Part shown: piece by piece, positions 27,084 through 35,529 of the stretch | Layout of the letters: every line of letters begins with the position of its first letter | Numbering within the stretch: position 1 is the stretch's first letter | Assembly: GCF_016892765.1 (NCBI RefSeq) | Contig: NZ_JAFEMD010000031.1 | Location: 1 to 64,000 of the forward strand | DNA: 64,000 bases | DNA from: Microvirga arvi | Lineage (GTDB): Bacteria > Pseudomonadota > Alphaproteobacteria > Rhizobiales > Beijerinckiaceae | Direction of reading: 5' to 3' | Translations under genes and position numbers: made by a program | Notes under the pieces: model-generated | Databases searched by the model: none | Seen by the model: only the letters and a program-made list of their open reading frames with translations | Told to the model about the DNA's origin: nothing

Positions 27084-27356
27084 TCAGCCATCGTGGGATT
27101 CCGAAACATCTCGCGCCTGTGCGGCGTCGAGAGCTTCCGGAGTGACCGAGATCGCTTGGAAGGATCCTGGTCCGCTCTGAACGAGGGGTAGAAAGATCAC
27201 GGTGGCAACACGGCGGTAAGCCAAGAAAGATAAGCCCTCGATAGGTTCCTCGTCCGTCTGGATCGTGTAGGTCCCAGCTGGTTGGCTCTCCTCCAATCCA
27301 GCCAGCGAGAACGGCCGTGCAAACGTGATGGTCTTGGATGTGGTGCGCACACTCAT
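27084..27356 (-). CDS. Small hypothetical protein, 90 residues
   Basis: ATG 27356 is preceded by GGAGG at six bases. The product reads MSVRTTSKTITFARPFSLAG, then PAGTYTIQTDEEPIEGLSF and a hydrophobic RVATVIFLPLV strand. It is soluble and has no signal peptide. Similar compact beta-rich proteins are widespread in Rhizobiales; function unknown. Confidence 0.7.
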   Translation of the reverse strand: MSVRTTSKTITFARPFSLAGLEESQPAGTYTIQTDEEPIEGLSFLAYRRVATVIFLPLVQSGPGSFQAISVTPEALDAAQARDVSESHDG

Positions 27357-27587
27357 GGCAATCCTCCATAATACGGGTGGGTGTGACCTTAGACTCCGAC
27401 CTTGTCGGCGCATGCGACGGCCACGAGCCGATTGCCTTCAGAGGTTCCGGACATGGCCGCCCAGCCATTCTGGGGGGCGAAGCAGCATCATCCTCTGGGT
27501 AGCAGAGAAAAAATAGCCATTTTCTCAAGTAGAATTTAGCACAAATAAATATATTACCCTAAATGTATTATGATTTTTCAACTCTTA

Positions 27588-27615
27588 TTGCCAGGTTAAT
27601 GCAACAACATATCTT
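27588..27615 (+). promoter_or_regulatory. Possible promoter for ssrA
   Basis: TTGCCA at 27588-27593 and TATCTT at 27610-27615 with a 16-base spacer lie in a distinctly AT-rich tract (27510-27650) just ahead of the tmRNA acceptor piece. The match to sigma-70 boxes is partial and start of transcription was not determined. Confidence 0.35.
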
Positions 27616-27667
27616 ATGAATAATACGATAAGACTGGATATTGGGCCTTTGAACGTCTATATCGCGG

Positions 27668-28003
27668 ATGTCAGGTTCGCCTGACTATGATCGTAGAGGC
27701 AGAGTGGAATAGGCGTTTAGGACGCGGGTTCGATTCCCGCCGCCTCCACCACAAGCACATCGGCCGTCCGGGTACCCCAGGACGGGTTTGGACCACTGAT
27801 CTCTTGTTGAGGTCGGACTCATGTCCAGATGTGTTTGTGCTGGGGGCGACATGGGTTCGACTGGGCGCAATAAAGGCTAGGCTGCGATTAGGCTGAGCTA
27901 CGGCCTTGATAGTGCAAATTCATAAATGCCAACGACAACGTTGACATGGGTGCGGTGCGCCTCGCGGCGTAACCATCCGGGGCTCGGGAAAGCCTAGCAA
28001 CAG
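27668..28003 (+). ncRNA. ssrA: Circularly permuted two-piece tmRNA (ssrA)
   Basis: The alphaproteobacterial permuted layout is visible. The acceptor piece comes first and ends with the T-arm GCGGG-TTCGATT-CCCGC, acceptor strand CGCCTCC, A and CCA at 27749-27751. A spacer to 27841 is removed in maturation. The coding piece starts GGGGGCGACATGGGTTCGAC at 27842; its GGGGGCG pairs with CGCCTCC (one G-U). The tag frame starts at GCC 27928 and encodes ANDNVDMGAVRLAA before TAA 27970-27972. The product rescues stalled ribosomes and tags nascent chains for proteolysis. The 5' boundary (a GTCAGG-TTCG-CCTGAC hairpin at 27670-27685 is nearby) is approximate. Confidence 0.9.
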
Positions 28004-28004
28004 A

Positions 28005-28026
28005 AACGGCACCCTCGGGTGCCGTT
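28005..28026 (+). terminator. Terminator of ssrA
   Basis: AACGGCACC (28005-28013) pairs perfectly with GGTGCCGTT (28018-28026) across CTCG, followed by CCCATTTC. It lies 32 bases after the tmRNA tag stop codon. Confidence 0.75.
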
Positions 28027-28088
28027 CCCATTTCAAAACCTTGGCCTTCTCAGCTCACGCTGCCCCACAAGAGAGAGACGAAGAACAG

Positions 28089-28829
28089 ATGTCGGAGATT
28101 CAGGTAGAAGGCTACATTCGGGTTCCTAAAGGAACAACGGTCCACCCGACGGGTGATGGCGTCGAGGCTCCGTCTACTCGCGATCAGGTCGTGAAAGTCG
28201 CCAACATCTTCGATGTGGATGTCAAAAGTGAAAGCTTCTATCTGCTTCTCCCCGATGATATGCGGCTGCGTTACTTTGATGCTAGCGGGGGCAAACGTCC
28301 CATTGATCAGGACATTCTGGAGTTCACAGACCGCCTCACGAAGGGCGATTATCGAGCCGTGGAGTGGTCGAGCAAATGGGCATTGATCGCCGACGTTCAG
28401 CCTGTCGAGGCCCCCGCCCGGGCCAGGACGGCAAAGAAGGTCGGTAAATCGGAGAAGAAGCCGGTTACCAAGCAGCAACAGATGGTGACTGGTTCCGTGT
28501 GGCGCTTCACCCAGGATGCGGAGCTTCGCTATAAGGTTCGTAACCCCGCATACGCTGTCATGAGCGATGACATCGCCGATGGTCTCCGCCAGTTGCCTTC
28601 ATATGCCCGGACTCAAGCTGTCGATGCCAAGCTGAGGGAGCTTGGCATTATCGATCACATAGATGAGCCCTGGGGACAGGTGACCGCAGGCGAGACCTTC
28701 AAGGTTCGTGGCAAGCTGACCTCCGGCTTTGCAGGCGGGCAAGATGTACCGATGCTGTTCCGAGGCGAGAAGTTTACGCTGCCCTATGCCAGCCTTGAGC
28801 CATTCATTGAGTTGGTGGTTGAAAGATAA
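28089..28829 (+). CDS. Hypothetical soluble protein, 246 residues
   Basis: ATG 28089 is chosen (product begins MSEIQVEGYIRVPKGTTVHP); an upstream in-frame TTG would run back into the ssrA terminator region. The protein has a beta-rich N-terminal half, a lysine-rich linker (KKVGKSEKKPVTKQQQ, about residues 125-140) and a second domain with AVMSDDIADGLRQLPSYART and FKVRGKLTSGFAGGQDVP. No signal or membrane segment. The family is not recognised; the basic linker may contact nucleic acid (inference). Confidence 0.65.
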   Translation: MSEIQVEGYIRVPKGTTVHPTGDGVEAPSTRDQVVKVANIFDVDVKSESFYLLLPDDMRLRYFDASGGKRPIDQDILEFTDRLTKGDYRAVEWSSKWALIADVQPVEAPARARTAKKVGKSEKKPVTKQQQMVTGSVWRFTQDAELRYKVRNPAYAVMSDDIADGLRQLPSYARTQAVDAKLRELGIIDHIDEPWGQVTAGETFKVRGKLTSGFAGGQDVPMLFRGEKFTLPYASLEPFIELVVER

Positions 28830-29160
28830 ACAAGTCCGTACCGAACGGATCGGTTATCCCGAAGATCTCTTCGGCAATTCTGGGAGTGCGGTCTAGCAGC
28901 GCCAACAGGATCCAGACTGGTCCCTGTGATAACCGGCGACTCTGCTCCCAATTCCGATGTGGTGGGCGAAAGCAGCCTGCAAAAGCCGGTCTTGTGTCTG
29001 ATGGCAGCGACGTCGCAAATGGAGAGCAGTCGTTACGCGGGAACCGCGTCAGCCACTTCGAGTTCTGCAAACGTAAGGCGCACTGACGCGACCATCAGAA
29101 ATTCGATGCCAACGACACAGCATCTCACAGCTAAGGCATTGTCGGTGTTCCAAGGAGATC
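28830..29160. other. Intergenic, leader of carD
   Basis: About 330 bases. No coding frame is convincing. The end carries the AAGGAG ribosome site (29152-29157) used by the mini-frame and carD start described separately. Confidence 0.4.
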
Positions 29161-29172
29161 ATGTCTGAATGA
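29161..29172 (+). promoter_or_regulatory. Three-codon mini-ORF overlapping the carD start
   Basis: AAGGAG at 29152-29157 is followed after three bases by ATG-TCT-GAA-TGA. The TGA (29170-29172) overlaps the carD ATG (29169-29171). The ribosome site is 11 bases from the carD ATG and 3 from the mini-ORF ATG, so either may be used; termination-reinitiation coupling is possible. Confidence 0.4.
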
Positions 29173-29705
29173 CGACGAAGAACAATGCTCTTTCCTTCGA
29201 GATTGGTGAAACAGTCGTGTATCCATCCCATGGTGTGGGTGAGATCACGGCGATCGAAGAGCAGGAGGTTGCCGGGTTCAAACTTGAGCTCTTTGTGCTC
29301 ACCTTCGATAAAGACCGCCTTACGATTCGCGTTCCCCTGGCGAAAGCCAAGAGCAGCGGCATGAGAAAAGTGTCGGAACCTGCTGTAGTGACGCAGGCGC
29401 TCCAAATCCTTGCCGAAAAGGCAAAGGTAAAGCGCGGCATGTGGAACCGGCGCTCGAATGACTTTCAGGAGCGCATCGGGACCGGGCAGATGACCGCCAT
29501 TGCTGAGGTCTTACGAGATCTCAATCGCGGCTCAGAACAGCAAGAGGCTTCCTACAGCGAGCAGCAGGTCTTCGAAGGCGCTCTGGACTTGATGGTCAGG
29601 GAAGTTGCAGCGGCCAACCGGTTGACACTGACCGAAGCTCGCAAGCTGATTGAGCAGAGCTTGGCCAAAGCTCCTCATCTCAACTCAGCCCTTCCCATTG
29701 CATGA
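29169..29705 (+). CDS. carD: CarD-family transcriptional regulator
   Basis: 178 residues. The N-terminal CarD/TRCF RNA-polymerase-interacting domain shows FEIGETVVYPSHGVGEITAI and KLELFVLTFDKDRLTIRVPL. The C-terminal helical region (MWNRRSNDFQERIGTGQM, AEVLRDL) binds upstream promoter DNA in characterised homologues. CarD stabilises the open complex and tunes rRNA and stress transcription. It is usually a single housekeeping gene. The gene stands alone here and its start overlaps a three-codon frame. Confidence 0.92.
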   Translation: MTTKNNALSFEIGETVVYPSHGVGEITAIEEQEVAGFKLELFVLTFDKDRLTIRVPLAKAKSSGMRKVSEPAVVTQALQILAEKAKVKRGMWNRRSNDFQERIGTGQMTAIAEVLRDLNRGSEQQEASYSEQQVFEGALDLMVREVAAANRLTLTEARKLIEQSLAKAPHLNSALPIA

Positions 29706-29826
29706 GATGCCAGTCAACGCTTACTCTCGCTTTATCCTGGCTCCAGGCATTCTTGGGACTGTTGGCTTCTTCGATAACGTTGCCTCATGGATCTAGCGGC
29801 GCATTGGAATAAGTTGGAGCAAGTGC

Positions 29827-30075
29827 ATGGTGACACGAACCAACCGCTTGAAGAACTTCAAGACCGAAGGAAATCCAGGCTCTGGGCTGCCGGTGCAGGC
29901 TCTGGCTGAGGATCATGTTGGGACCTACATCCTTCCATTCCCCTGTGAGCGCATCAACGGGGAATGGCGGAACGGGACAACGGGAGAGACCGTACAGGCC
30001 AGCATTATTGGTTGGCGCGAGTTTGGAGCAGGGAGTAGAGATCCACTACCTCTGCTTAGCAGTCGAGCAAAGTGA
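29827..30075 (+). CDS. Small hypothetical protein, 82 residues
   Basis: Begins MVTRTNRLKNFKTEGNPGSG and has the core TYILPFPCERINGEWRNGTT, followed by IIGWREFG. GGAG lies seven bases before the ATG. The 'PFPC...G.W....TGE....IGWR' pattern recurs in small Methylobacteriaceae-type proteins I have seen, but no function is assigned. Confidence 0.6.
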   Translation: MVTRTNRLKNFKTEGNPGSGLPVQALAEDHVGTYILPFPCERINGEWRNGTTGETVQASIIGWREFGAGSRDPLPLLSSRAK

Positions 30076-30344
30076 GCAACGACGCCACATACCCTGATCT
30101 CGTTGACCTCAAGCTAGCGCTGGGGCAACTCAGACTTGATACTCGGGTGATCACTGCCTTGCGGAGGGCCGCGCCTACACAGAGCTGAGGCCGCCTATTT
30201 GCACCTGAGCTGCCGCGTACAGGCTGTAACGCAAAAAGGTCGCCCCCTTGGAACCACAGACTTGTCGCAGTTCCTACGGGCGTTTCAATGTTCCTCTAGG
30301 CTTCTGCAGGTGTTACACTCTGGGTCAGCATCAGGAGAAGCGAT

Positions 30345-30470
30345 ATGGCCAAGGGTGAACAGCGCGGCAACCGCGAGGCGAAGAAGCCGAAGAAGGAAAA
30401 GACCAAGACGATTGCCGCCGCGCCTTCGACAAAGGGAACTGTGGGCTCAAGCACTGGATCCAAGAAGTAG
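30345..30470 (+). CDS. Very small lysine-rich protein, 41 residues
   Basis: AGGAG lies seven bases before ATG 30345. The product starts MAKGEQRGNREAKKPKKEKT and ends in a serine/glycine-rich GSSTGSKK. It is strongly basic. Proteins opening MAKG(Q/E)QRGNREAKKPKK are widespread and short in Rhizobiales. Nucleic-acid or ribosome binding is plausible from charge only. Confidence 0.78.
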   Translation: MAKGEQRGNREAKKPKKEKTKTIAAAPSTKGTVGSSTGSKK

Positions 30471-30702
30471 GACTTTTCTGAAGCCGGTCTCGCTCATCTC
30501 CCGGCTTCAGCAGAGTATCGTGTCGGCCACAACAGATGGCCTTTAGCAGCGCTAGGGCTCATTTCGCAGGCCGGGCTAGGGAAACGAACCAACACGCATA
30601 GGAAGGCTTTCTGTAGAACGAGCGTCTGACTCGAAACTGTGCGCTGCAGCAACCGTCTTGCTTCTCGGGCGTTCCCCACGATCAGCCCTATGGAGAGTGC
30701 GC

Positions 30703-31815
30703 ATGTCCCGCATGGAGACGAGAGCCGATAAGAGCCCGCGCAATCCGGCTGAGGCGCCTCTTTATGCTGCCGAACCGCAACAAGGCAACACCCATCGCCC
30801 TGAGCAGGCGACTGCAAGACCGCACGGGACGCCCCGTCCCAAGCGGGCCGCTCATTCAAGTCACTGGCGTTGGCTTGCGCCGGTTCTGGCGGGCTCGGCT
30901 GCAACTCTAGCAGCCGCTGCTCTGTATAACCGACAGAGAGCCGGGGCGGCCGAACGCAAGACGCCGCCCATGGGCCGGTTCCTCAATATTGATGGCGTGC
31001 GCCTGCACTACATCGTGCGCGGCGAGGGCGAGCCTATCGTGCTGATTCATGGCAACGGCACCATGATACAAGATTTCACCGTCAGCGGCTTGGTGGACCA
31101 TCTGGCGTCCCGCTACAGGGTGATCGTGATCGACCGACCGGGGTACGGTTACAGCAGCAGACCTCGCCTCCTCTGGACCCCATGGGCCCATGCGAAGCTC
31201 TTCCAGCATGCGCTGGAGCAACTCCGCGTCGAGCAAGCCGTCGTACTGGGACACTCGTGGGGCACCCTCGTGGCGGTTGCTCTTGCCCTTGAGTGCCCGT
31301 CGCTTGTGCGCAGCCTTGTGCTTGCCTCTGGCTATTACTACCCGACGCTGCGAGCCGACACGTTCCTGTTCTCGCCGCCAGCTGTTCCGGTGATCGGCGA
31401 TGCCATGCGCCACACCATCTCTCCCCTGGTCGCCCGCGCCATCCTGCCGGGCCTGATCAAACAAATGTTCGCGCCTGCGGAGGTGCCGGAGCGGTTCGAG
31501 CGCCTGTTCCCTAAGGAAATGATGCTCCGTCCGTCGCAGCTGCGCGCCGCGGCTGAGGACGCAGCCCTCATGACTCCCTCAGTGATGGAACTGCGGCAGC
31601 ACTATCGTGAACTACGGATGCCGATCACGATCATCACAGGTGCCGACGATCAGATTGCTGATGTCGGCCGTCAATCGGAGCGTCTGCATCGGGAGCTGCC
31701 ACAAAGCGAGTTCATCACGCTTCCAGGTCTCGGACACATGGTCCATCACTTAGCTCCTGAAGCTGTCGCCAATGCAGTAGAACGATCCGTACAGAAGGCC
31801 AGAGTCGTGCTCTGA
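30703..31815 (+). CDS. Alpha/beta hydrolase with N-terminal anchor
   Basis: 370 residues from ATG 30703 (GGAG eight bases ahead). A basic proline-rich N-terminus and a hydrophobic stretch (WLAPVLAGSAATLAAAALY) suggest a membrane anchor. The hydrolase domain has the oxyanion HGNG, the nucleophile in VVLGHSWGTLVAVAL, the acid in IITGADDQIADVG and the histidine in LPGLGHMVHH. Substrate unknown; epoxide-hydrolase/haloperoxidase-like fold. Confidence 0.85.
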   Translation: MSRMETRADKSPRNPAEAPLYAAEPQQGNTHRPEQATARPHGTPRPKRAAHSSHWRWLAPVLAGSAATLAAAALYNRQRAGAAERKTPPMGRFLNIDGVRLHYIVRGEGEPIVLIHGNGTMIQDFTVSGLVDHLASRYRVIVIDRPGYGYSSRPRLLWTPWAHAKLFQHALEQLRVEQAVVLGHSWGTLVAVALALECPSLVRSLVLASGYYYPTLRADTFLFSPPAVPVIGDAMRHTISPLVARAILPGLIKQMFAPAEVPERFERLFPKEMMLRPSQLRAAAEDAALMTPSVMELRQHYRELRMPITIITGADDQIADVGRQSERLHRELPQSEFITLPGLGHMVHHLAPEAVANAVERSVQKARVVL

Positions 31816-31992
31816 GGCCTGAAGAATGGAGGTTGCAAGATCACCGGATAGCTTAGCGCGTTACGTGAAGCACTGTGGCCGGTGGTGACCTACACTATTC
31901 GACAATGAATCCGAATGCGCAGGCCATACCCTTCGGTCGAAAATGATCTGCGATTGATCACGCGGCACTTCGGGTTTGGCTCCCAGCGATCG

Positions 31993-33417
31993 TTACTCTC
32001 TTTTTACCAATCTCGTTCCCCTGCGGGCCTTGTTTGCCTTGTTGGCCGCCAGATCCTGGATAAACGCCGCTGCCCACCGTGAGACATCGGAAGCCCACAG
32101 AATTTTCTCCATAGTCTGCCAGCGTGCAACCCGCTCCTCTCGGCTCATATGCAGCGCGTGCTGAATAGCCTCTGCTACTTCGACCTTGTCGTTCGGGTTA
32201 ACGATGAGCGCATCAGTGAGCTCCTCAGCCGCTCCAGCGAATTTCGAGAGAATGAGAACACCGGGATCCTGCGGGTCCTGAGCTGCGACGTATTCCTTGG
32301 CCACCAGGTTCATCCCATCCCGCATCGGGGTCACAAGCCCGACCCGAGCCAGCCGATAAAGGCCGGCAAGCACTGCGCGTGAATAGGTGCTGGTTACGTA
32401 GTGGATCGGCACCCAGCCAGGCTCACCCAAAGAGCCATTGATCCGCCCCAATGTTTCATTCACAGCCCGGCTGAGGGTTGCATACTCGGGCACTTCGCTG
32501 CGGCTTGTCGGGGCAATCTGAAGATAGGTCACCCGTCCCCGCTGATCCGGATGGCTGACCAGGAAGCGTTCAAAAGCTTCCATGCGCTCGGGAATGCCTT
32601 TCGAGTAATCGAGCCGATCAACCCCGATGATCAGCTTGCGCGACCCCAGACCAGCAATCGTCTGCTTGAGAAGCCGGCTTGAGCCAGAGCGTTGGGCTGC
32701 CTGCTGGAAGCCATTGACGTCAATGCCGATCGGGATGCTTTTGATGCGCACACGTCGGCTTCCGACGTCCAGGAGATCTATCCCGCGGTGGATTGCGCCA
32801 AGTTCCTGGACGAGGCTGCGTCTGAGGTTGTCGGCATCCCGCTCGGTCTGCACACCCACAAGGTCATAATCCGGGATGACGCGCAGGAGCTCTGTGCTGC
32901 CTGGAAGAGCACCAAACACTTCAGGAGCAGGCCACGGAATGTGATGAAAGTACCCGATGGGGTTGGTTATGCCGACAGCCCGCAGCTCGCTTGCAAGGGG
33001 GATGAGGTGATAGTCGTGAACCCAGACGAGATCATCAGGTTGGATCAGATGCGCCAGCGCACTGGCAAAACTCCGATTGACCCGCAGGTAGCCTGCGTAG
33101 TCGGCTCGCGAGAACTCCGATAGGCCAATCCGGTAGTGCATGATGGGCCAGAGCGCCCGGTTCGCGAAGCCGTTATAGTACTCCTGCCGATCGAGCGAGG
33201 TCAGGTCCATCACGGCATACTGCACCTGTCCCTTGTCGATGATCTTGGGATGGGCGGCCGGATGGGCTGAAACCTTGCCGCTCCAGCCGAACCATAGTCC
33301 CTGGTAAGCTTGAAAGGCCTCGTGCAGGGCCACGGCCAAGCCTCCTGCGGCGGCTTTTCCCGCGGCGTCCGGGATAGCTACGCGATTGGAGATGACAACG
33401 AGCCGTCGCAAATGCAC
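31993..33417 (-). CDS. otsA: Trehalose-6-phosphate synthase
   Basis: 474 residues, normal for OtsA (GT20). Start is GTG 33417: AGGAGG lies four to five bases upstream, and the product then opens LRRLVVISNRVAIPD as in homologues, whereas an ATG 51 bases upstream would add an atypical extension. Motifs include GGLAVAL, WVHDYHLIPLASELR, IGYFHHIPWPAPE, IIGVDRLDYSKGIPERM and LVTPMRDGMNLVAKEYVA. It makes trehalose-6-phosphate from UDP-glucose and glucose-6-phosphate for osmotic and desiccation tolerance. No otsB lies adjacent. Confidence 0.95.
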   Translation of the reverse strand: MHLRRLVVISNRVAIPDAAGKAAAGGLAVALHEAFQAYQGLWFGWSGKVSAHPAAHPKIIDKGQVQYAVMDLTSLDRQEYYNGFANRALWPIMHYRIGLSEFSRADYAGYLRVNRSFASALAHLIQPDDLVWVHDYHLIPLASELRAVGITNPIGYFHHIPWPAPEVFGALPGSTELLRVIPDYDLVGVQTERDADNLRRSLVQELGAIHRGIDLLDVGSRRVRIKSIPIGIDVNGFQQAAQRSGSSRLLKQTIAGLGSRKLIIGVDRLDYSKGIPERMEAFERFLVSHPDQRGRVTYLQIAPTSRSEVPEYATLSRAVNETLGRINGSLGEPGWVPIHYVTSTYSRAVLAGLYRLARVGLVTPMRDGMNLVAKEYVAAQDPQDPGVLILSKFAGAAEELTDALIVNPNDKVEVAEAIQHALHMSREERVARWQTMEKILWASDVSRWAAAFIQDLAANKANKARRGTRLVKRE

Positions 33418-33943
33418 CAGTCCTCCTGTAGCAGGGTAGAGGGTAGCCAAGGGCAAGCATCGTGGCAAATAGCGCCAACGCAGTAGCGCCTTATTTCTTT
33501 GGGACTGTAATAGGCTTGAGCGGGATCTGGTTTGACATTCTCGACGGAGCAGGTGGTCAGAGATGCAAGCGTGTGAGTTCCGGGTAAAGCAGAGGAGCTG
33601 CTAGCGCGCATCGATGGCTGGTTGATTCCCGCCCGCTACGTTATTGCGTAAGTTCAGCACAAGGGAGGAAAATCCCGGCCAAGGTGAAGGATTCGCAGCC
33701 TAAATCATAAACCTACCTGCGCCTTTTGGCCTGCCGAAGGCGAGGAGGATTCATGAATGCCAATCATAAGGTTATGCCGCCGCGAGCCTCTAATCGCGCG
33801 GCCGCGCCTGACTTAAGTTGAAACAACTCAGGCGATGGGTCGTTGTCGACTAATGCCGGCCGTGCCTCTGGTGAGCGACGCTAAGTTCGTGGTTGCGGCG
33901 ACATGGAACTGCCCCCCGCAGTTAACAGGGAATGGAGGCCGAC
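33418..33943. other. Divergent intergenic region of otsA and paoABC
   Basis: About 525 bases between divergently transcribed otsA and paoA. It holds a possible short peptide frame with a perfect ribosome site (33753-33821). No other coding signal is convincing. Confidence 0.4.
33753..33821 (+). CDS. Possible 22-residue leader peptide upstream of paoABC
   Basis: GAGGAGG at 33742-33748 lies four bases before ATG 33753; the frame reads MNANHKVMPPRASNRAAAPD and ends LS-TGA. A short GTTG-AAA-CAAC hairpin follows immediately. Function unknown; it may be fortuitous. Confidence 0.3.
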   Translation: MNANHKVMPPRASNRAAAPDLS

Positions 33944-34579
33944 ATGTCGGATCCTGGAGAGCTGAACGTGAACCGGCGCGAGGTGATGGTCGGAGCTGGG
34001 GCCTGCGCGGCACTCGCGGCGGCGCCACCTTCGGTGAGGGCACAACCCGCCCCGGTTGTGACACCCGTGATGACACAGGTCTCGTTCAACGTGAACGGGC
34101 AGGTTCGCACGCTCGAGCTCGACACCCGCACAACCCTCCTCGACGCTCTGCGAGAGCACTTACATCTCACGGGCACCAAGAAGGGCTGCGATCACGGCCA
34201 GTGCGGAGCTTGCACGGTCATAGTCGATGGGCGGCGGATCAATTCCTGCCTGACGCTCGCCGTGATGCACCAGGGCGGCGCGGTGACCTCGATCGAGGGG
34301 CTCGGCACGCCGGATAACCTGCATCCGATGCAGGCGGCGTTCGTCAAGCACGATGGCTATCAGTGCGGCTACTGCACGCCCGGTCAGATCTGCTCGGGTG
34401 TTGCGGTGCTGGACGAGATCAAGGCCGGGATCCCGAGCCATGTCACGGCCGACCTCACGGCCCCGGTGCAGCTCAGCGAGTCCGAGATCCGCGAGCGGAT
34501 GAGCGGCAACATCTGCCGGTGCGGCGCTTATTCCAACATTGTCGAGGCAATGACCGAGGTCGCGGAGAGGCAGGGATGA
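33944..34579 (+). CDS. paoA: Periplasmic aldehyde oxidoreductase, [2Fe-2S] subunit (PaoA/YagT)
   Basis: 211 residues. A twin-arginine signal is present ([13 protein letters not shown], then [10 protein letters not shown]), so the folded complex should be exported. Two [2Fe-2S] clusters are seen: the plant-type site [12 protein letters not shown] plus NSCL (Cys 82, 87, 90 and 102) and the C-terminal [10 protein letters not shown] with [13 protein letters not shown] 33944 has GGAGG five bases upstream. Its TGA overlaps the next start (ATGA), so subunits are translationally coupled. Confidence 0.92.
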   Translation: MSDPGELNVNRREVMVGAGACAALAAAPPSVRAQPAPVVTPVMTQVSFNVNGQVRTLELDTRTTLLDALREHLHLTGTKKGCDHGQCGACTVIVDGRRINSCLTLAVMHQGGAVTSIEGLGTPDNLHPMQAAFVKHDGYQCGYCTPGQICSGVAVLDEIKAGIPSHVTADLTAPVQLSESEIRERMSGNICRCGAYSNIVEAMTEVAERQG

Positions 34580-35526
34580 GAGCTTTCACCTTTGAACGTG
34601 CAAACGCGCCTGTTGAGGCAGCCGCTGCCGTCGCTCGCACGCCTGGCGCGAAATTCATCGCGGGCGGCACGAATCTGCTCGACCTGATGAAGCTGCAGAT
34701 CGAGACACCCACGCACCTCGTCGACGTGAACGGGCTAAAGCTCGACACCATCGAGCCGACGCCGGAAGGAGGGCTTCGGATCGGCGCACTTGTCCGTAAC
34801 ACCGATCTCGCCGCCGACGAGCGCGTCCGGCGCGATTACGGCGTCCTGTCACGAGCGCTGCTCGCCGGCGCGTCCGGCCAGCTGCGCAACCGGGCGACAA
34901 CTGCGGGGAACCTTCTCCAGCGCACCCGCTGCCCCTACTTTTACGACACCGCACAGCCTTGCAACAAACGAGAGCCCGGCAGCGGCTGCTCGGCCCTGGA
35001 CGGGTTCAGCCGACAGCTCGGCATCATCGGGGTGAGCGATGCCTGCATTGCCACCAACCCGAGCGACATGGCAGTCGCGATGCGCGCGCTCGACGCAACG
35101 GTCGAGACTGTGCGACCCGACGGCATGGCCAGGAAGATCCCGATCGCTGAGTTCCACCGCCTGCCCGGCGAGACTCCCCATGTGGAGACGACGCTGGAGC
35201 CCGGCGAGCTCATCACCGCCGTGACCTTACCGCCGCCCCTCGGCGGCCGGCAGATCTATCGCAAGGTGCGCGACCGCGCCTCCTACGCCTTTGCTCTGGT
35301 CTCAGTCGCGGCTGTTATTCAGCGGGACGGTACAGGGCGCCTCGCCGTGGGCGGCGTCGCGCACAAGCCGTGGCGGGTCGAAGCGGCGGAAGCCGATCTG
35401 CCGCGGGGTGCCAAAGCGGTTACTGAACGGCTGCTCGCTGGTGCTAAATCCACGCACGACAACGCATTCAAAGTGCTGCTGGTCGAGCGTACGCTCGGCG
35501 CGGTGATCTCCGAAGCGAGGAGCTGA
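34576..35526 (+). CDS. paoB: Periplasmic aldehyde oxidoreductase, FAD subunit (PaoB/YagS)
   Basis: 316 residues starting [19 protein letters not shown] at ATG 34576, overlapping the end of paoA. The FAD-binding segment is [14 protein letters not shown]. The [4Fe-4S] insertion special to PaoB is visible as [15 protein letters not shown] and the [12 protein letters not shown] that follows, giving four cysteines. This distinguishes the periplasmic PaoABC type from ordinary xanthine dehydrogenases. It transfers electrons from the molybdenum subunit; it has no own signal peptide and should be carried by PaoA. Confidence 0.92.
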   Translation: MRAFTFERANAPVEAAAAVARTPGAKFIAGGTNLLDLMKLQIETPTHLVDVNGLKLDTIEPTPEGGLRIGALVRNTDLAADERVRRDYGVLSRALLAGASGQLRNRATTAGNLLQRTRCPYFYDTAQPCNKREPGSGCSALDGFSRQLGIIGVSDACIATNPSDMAVAMRALDATVETVRPDGMARKIPIAEFHRLPGETPHVETTLEPGELITAVTLPPPLGGRQIYRKVRDRASYAFALVSVAAVIQRDGTGRLAVGGVAHKPWRVEAAEADLPRGAKAVTERLLAGAKSTHDNAFKVLLVERTLGAVISEARS

Positions 35527-35529
35527 GAC

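Noticed and set aside
29707..29796. A 29-residue frame just after carD
   Set aside because: No ribosome site and no recognisable features; likely chance.
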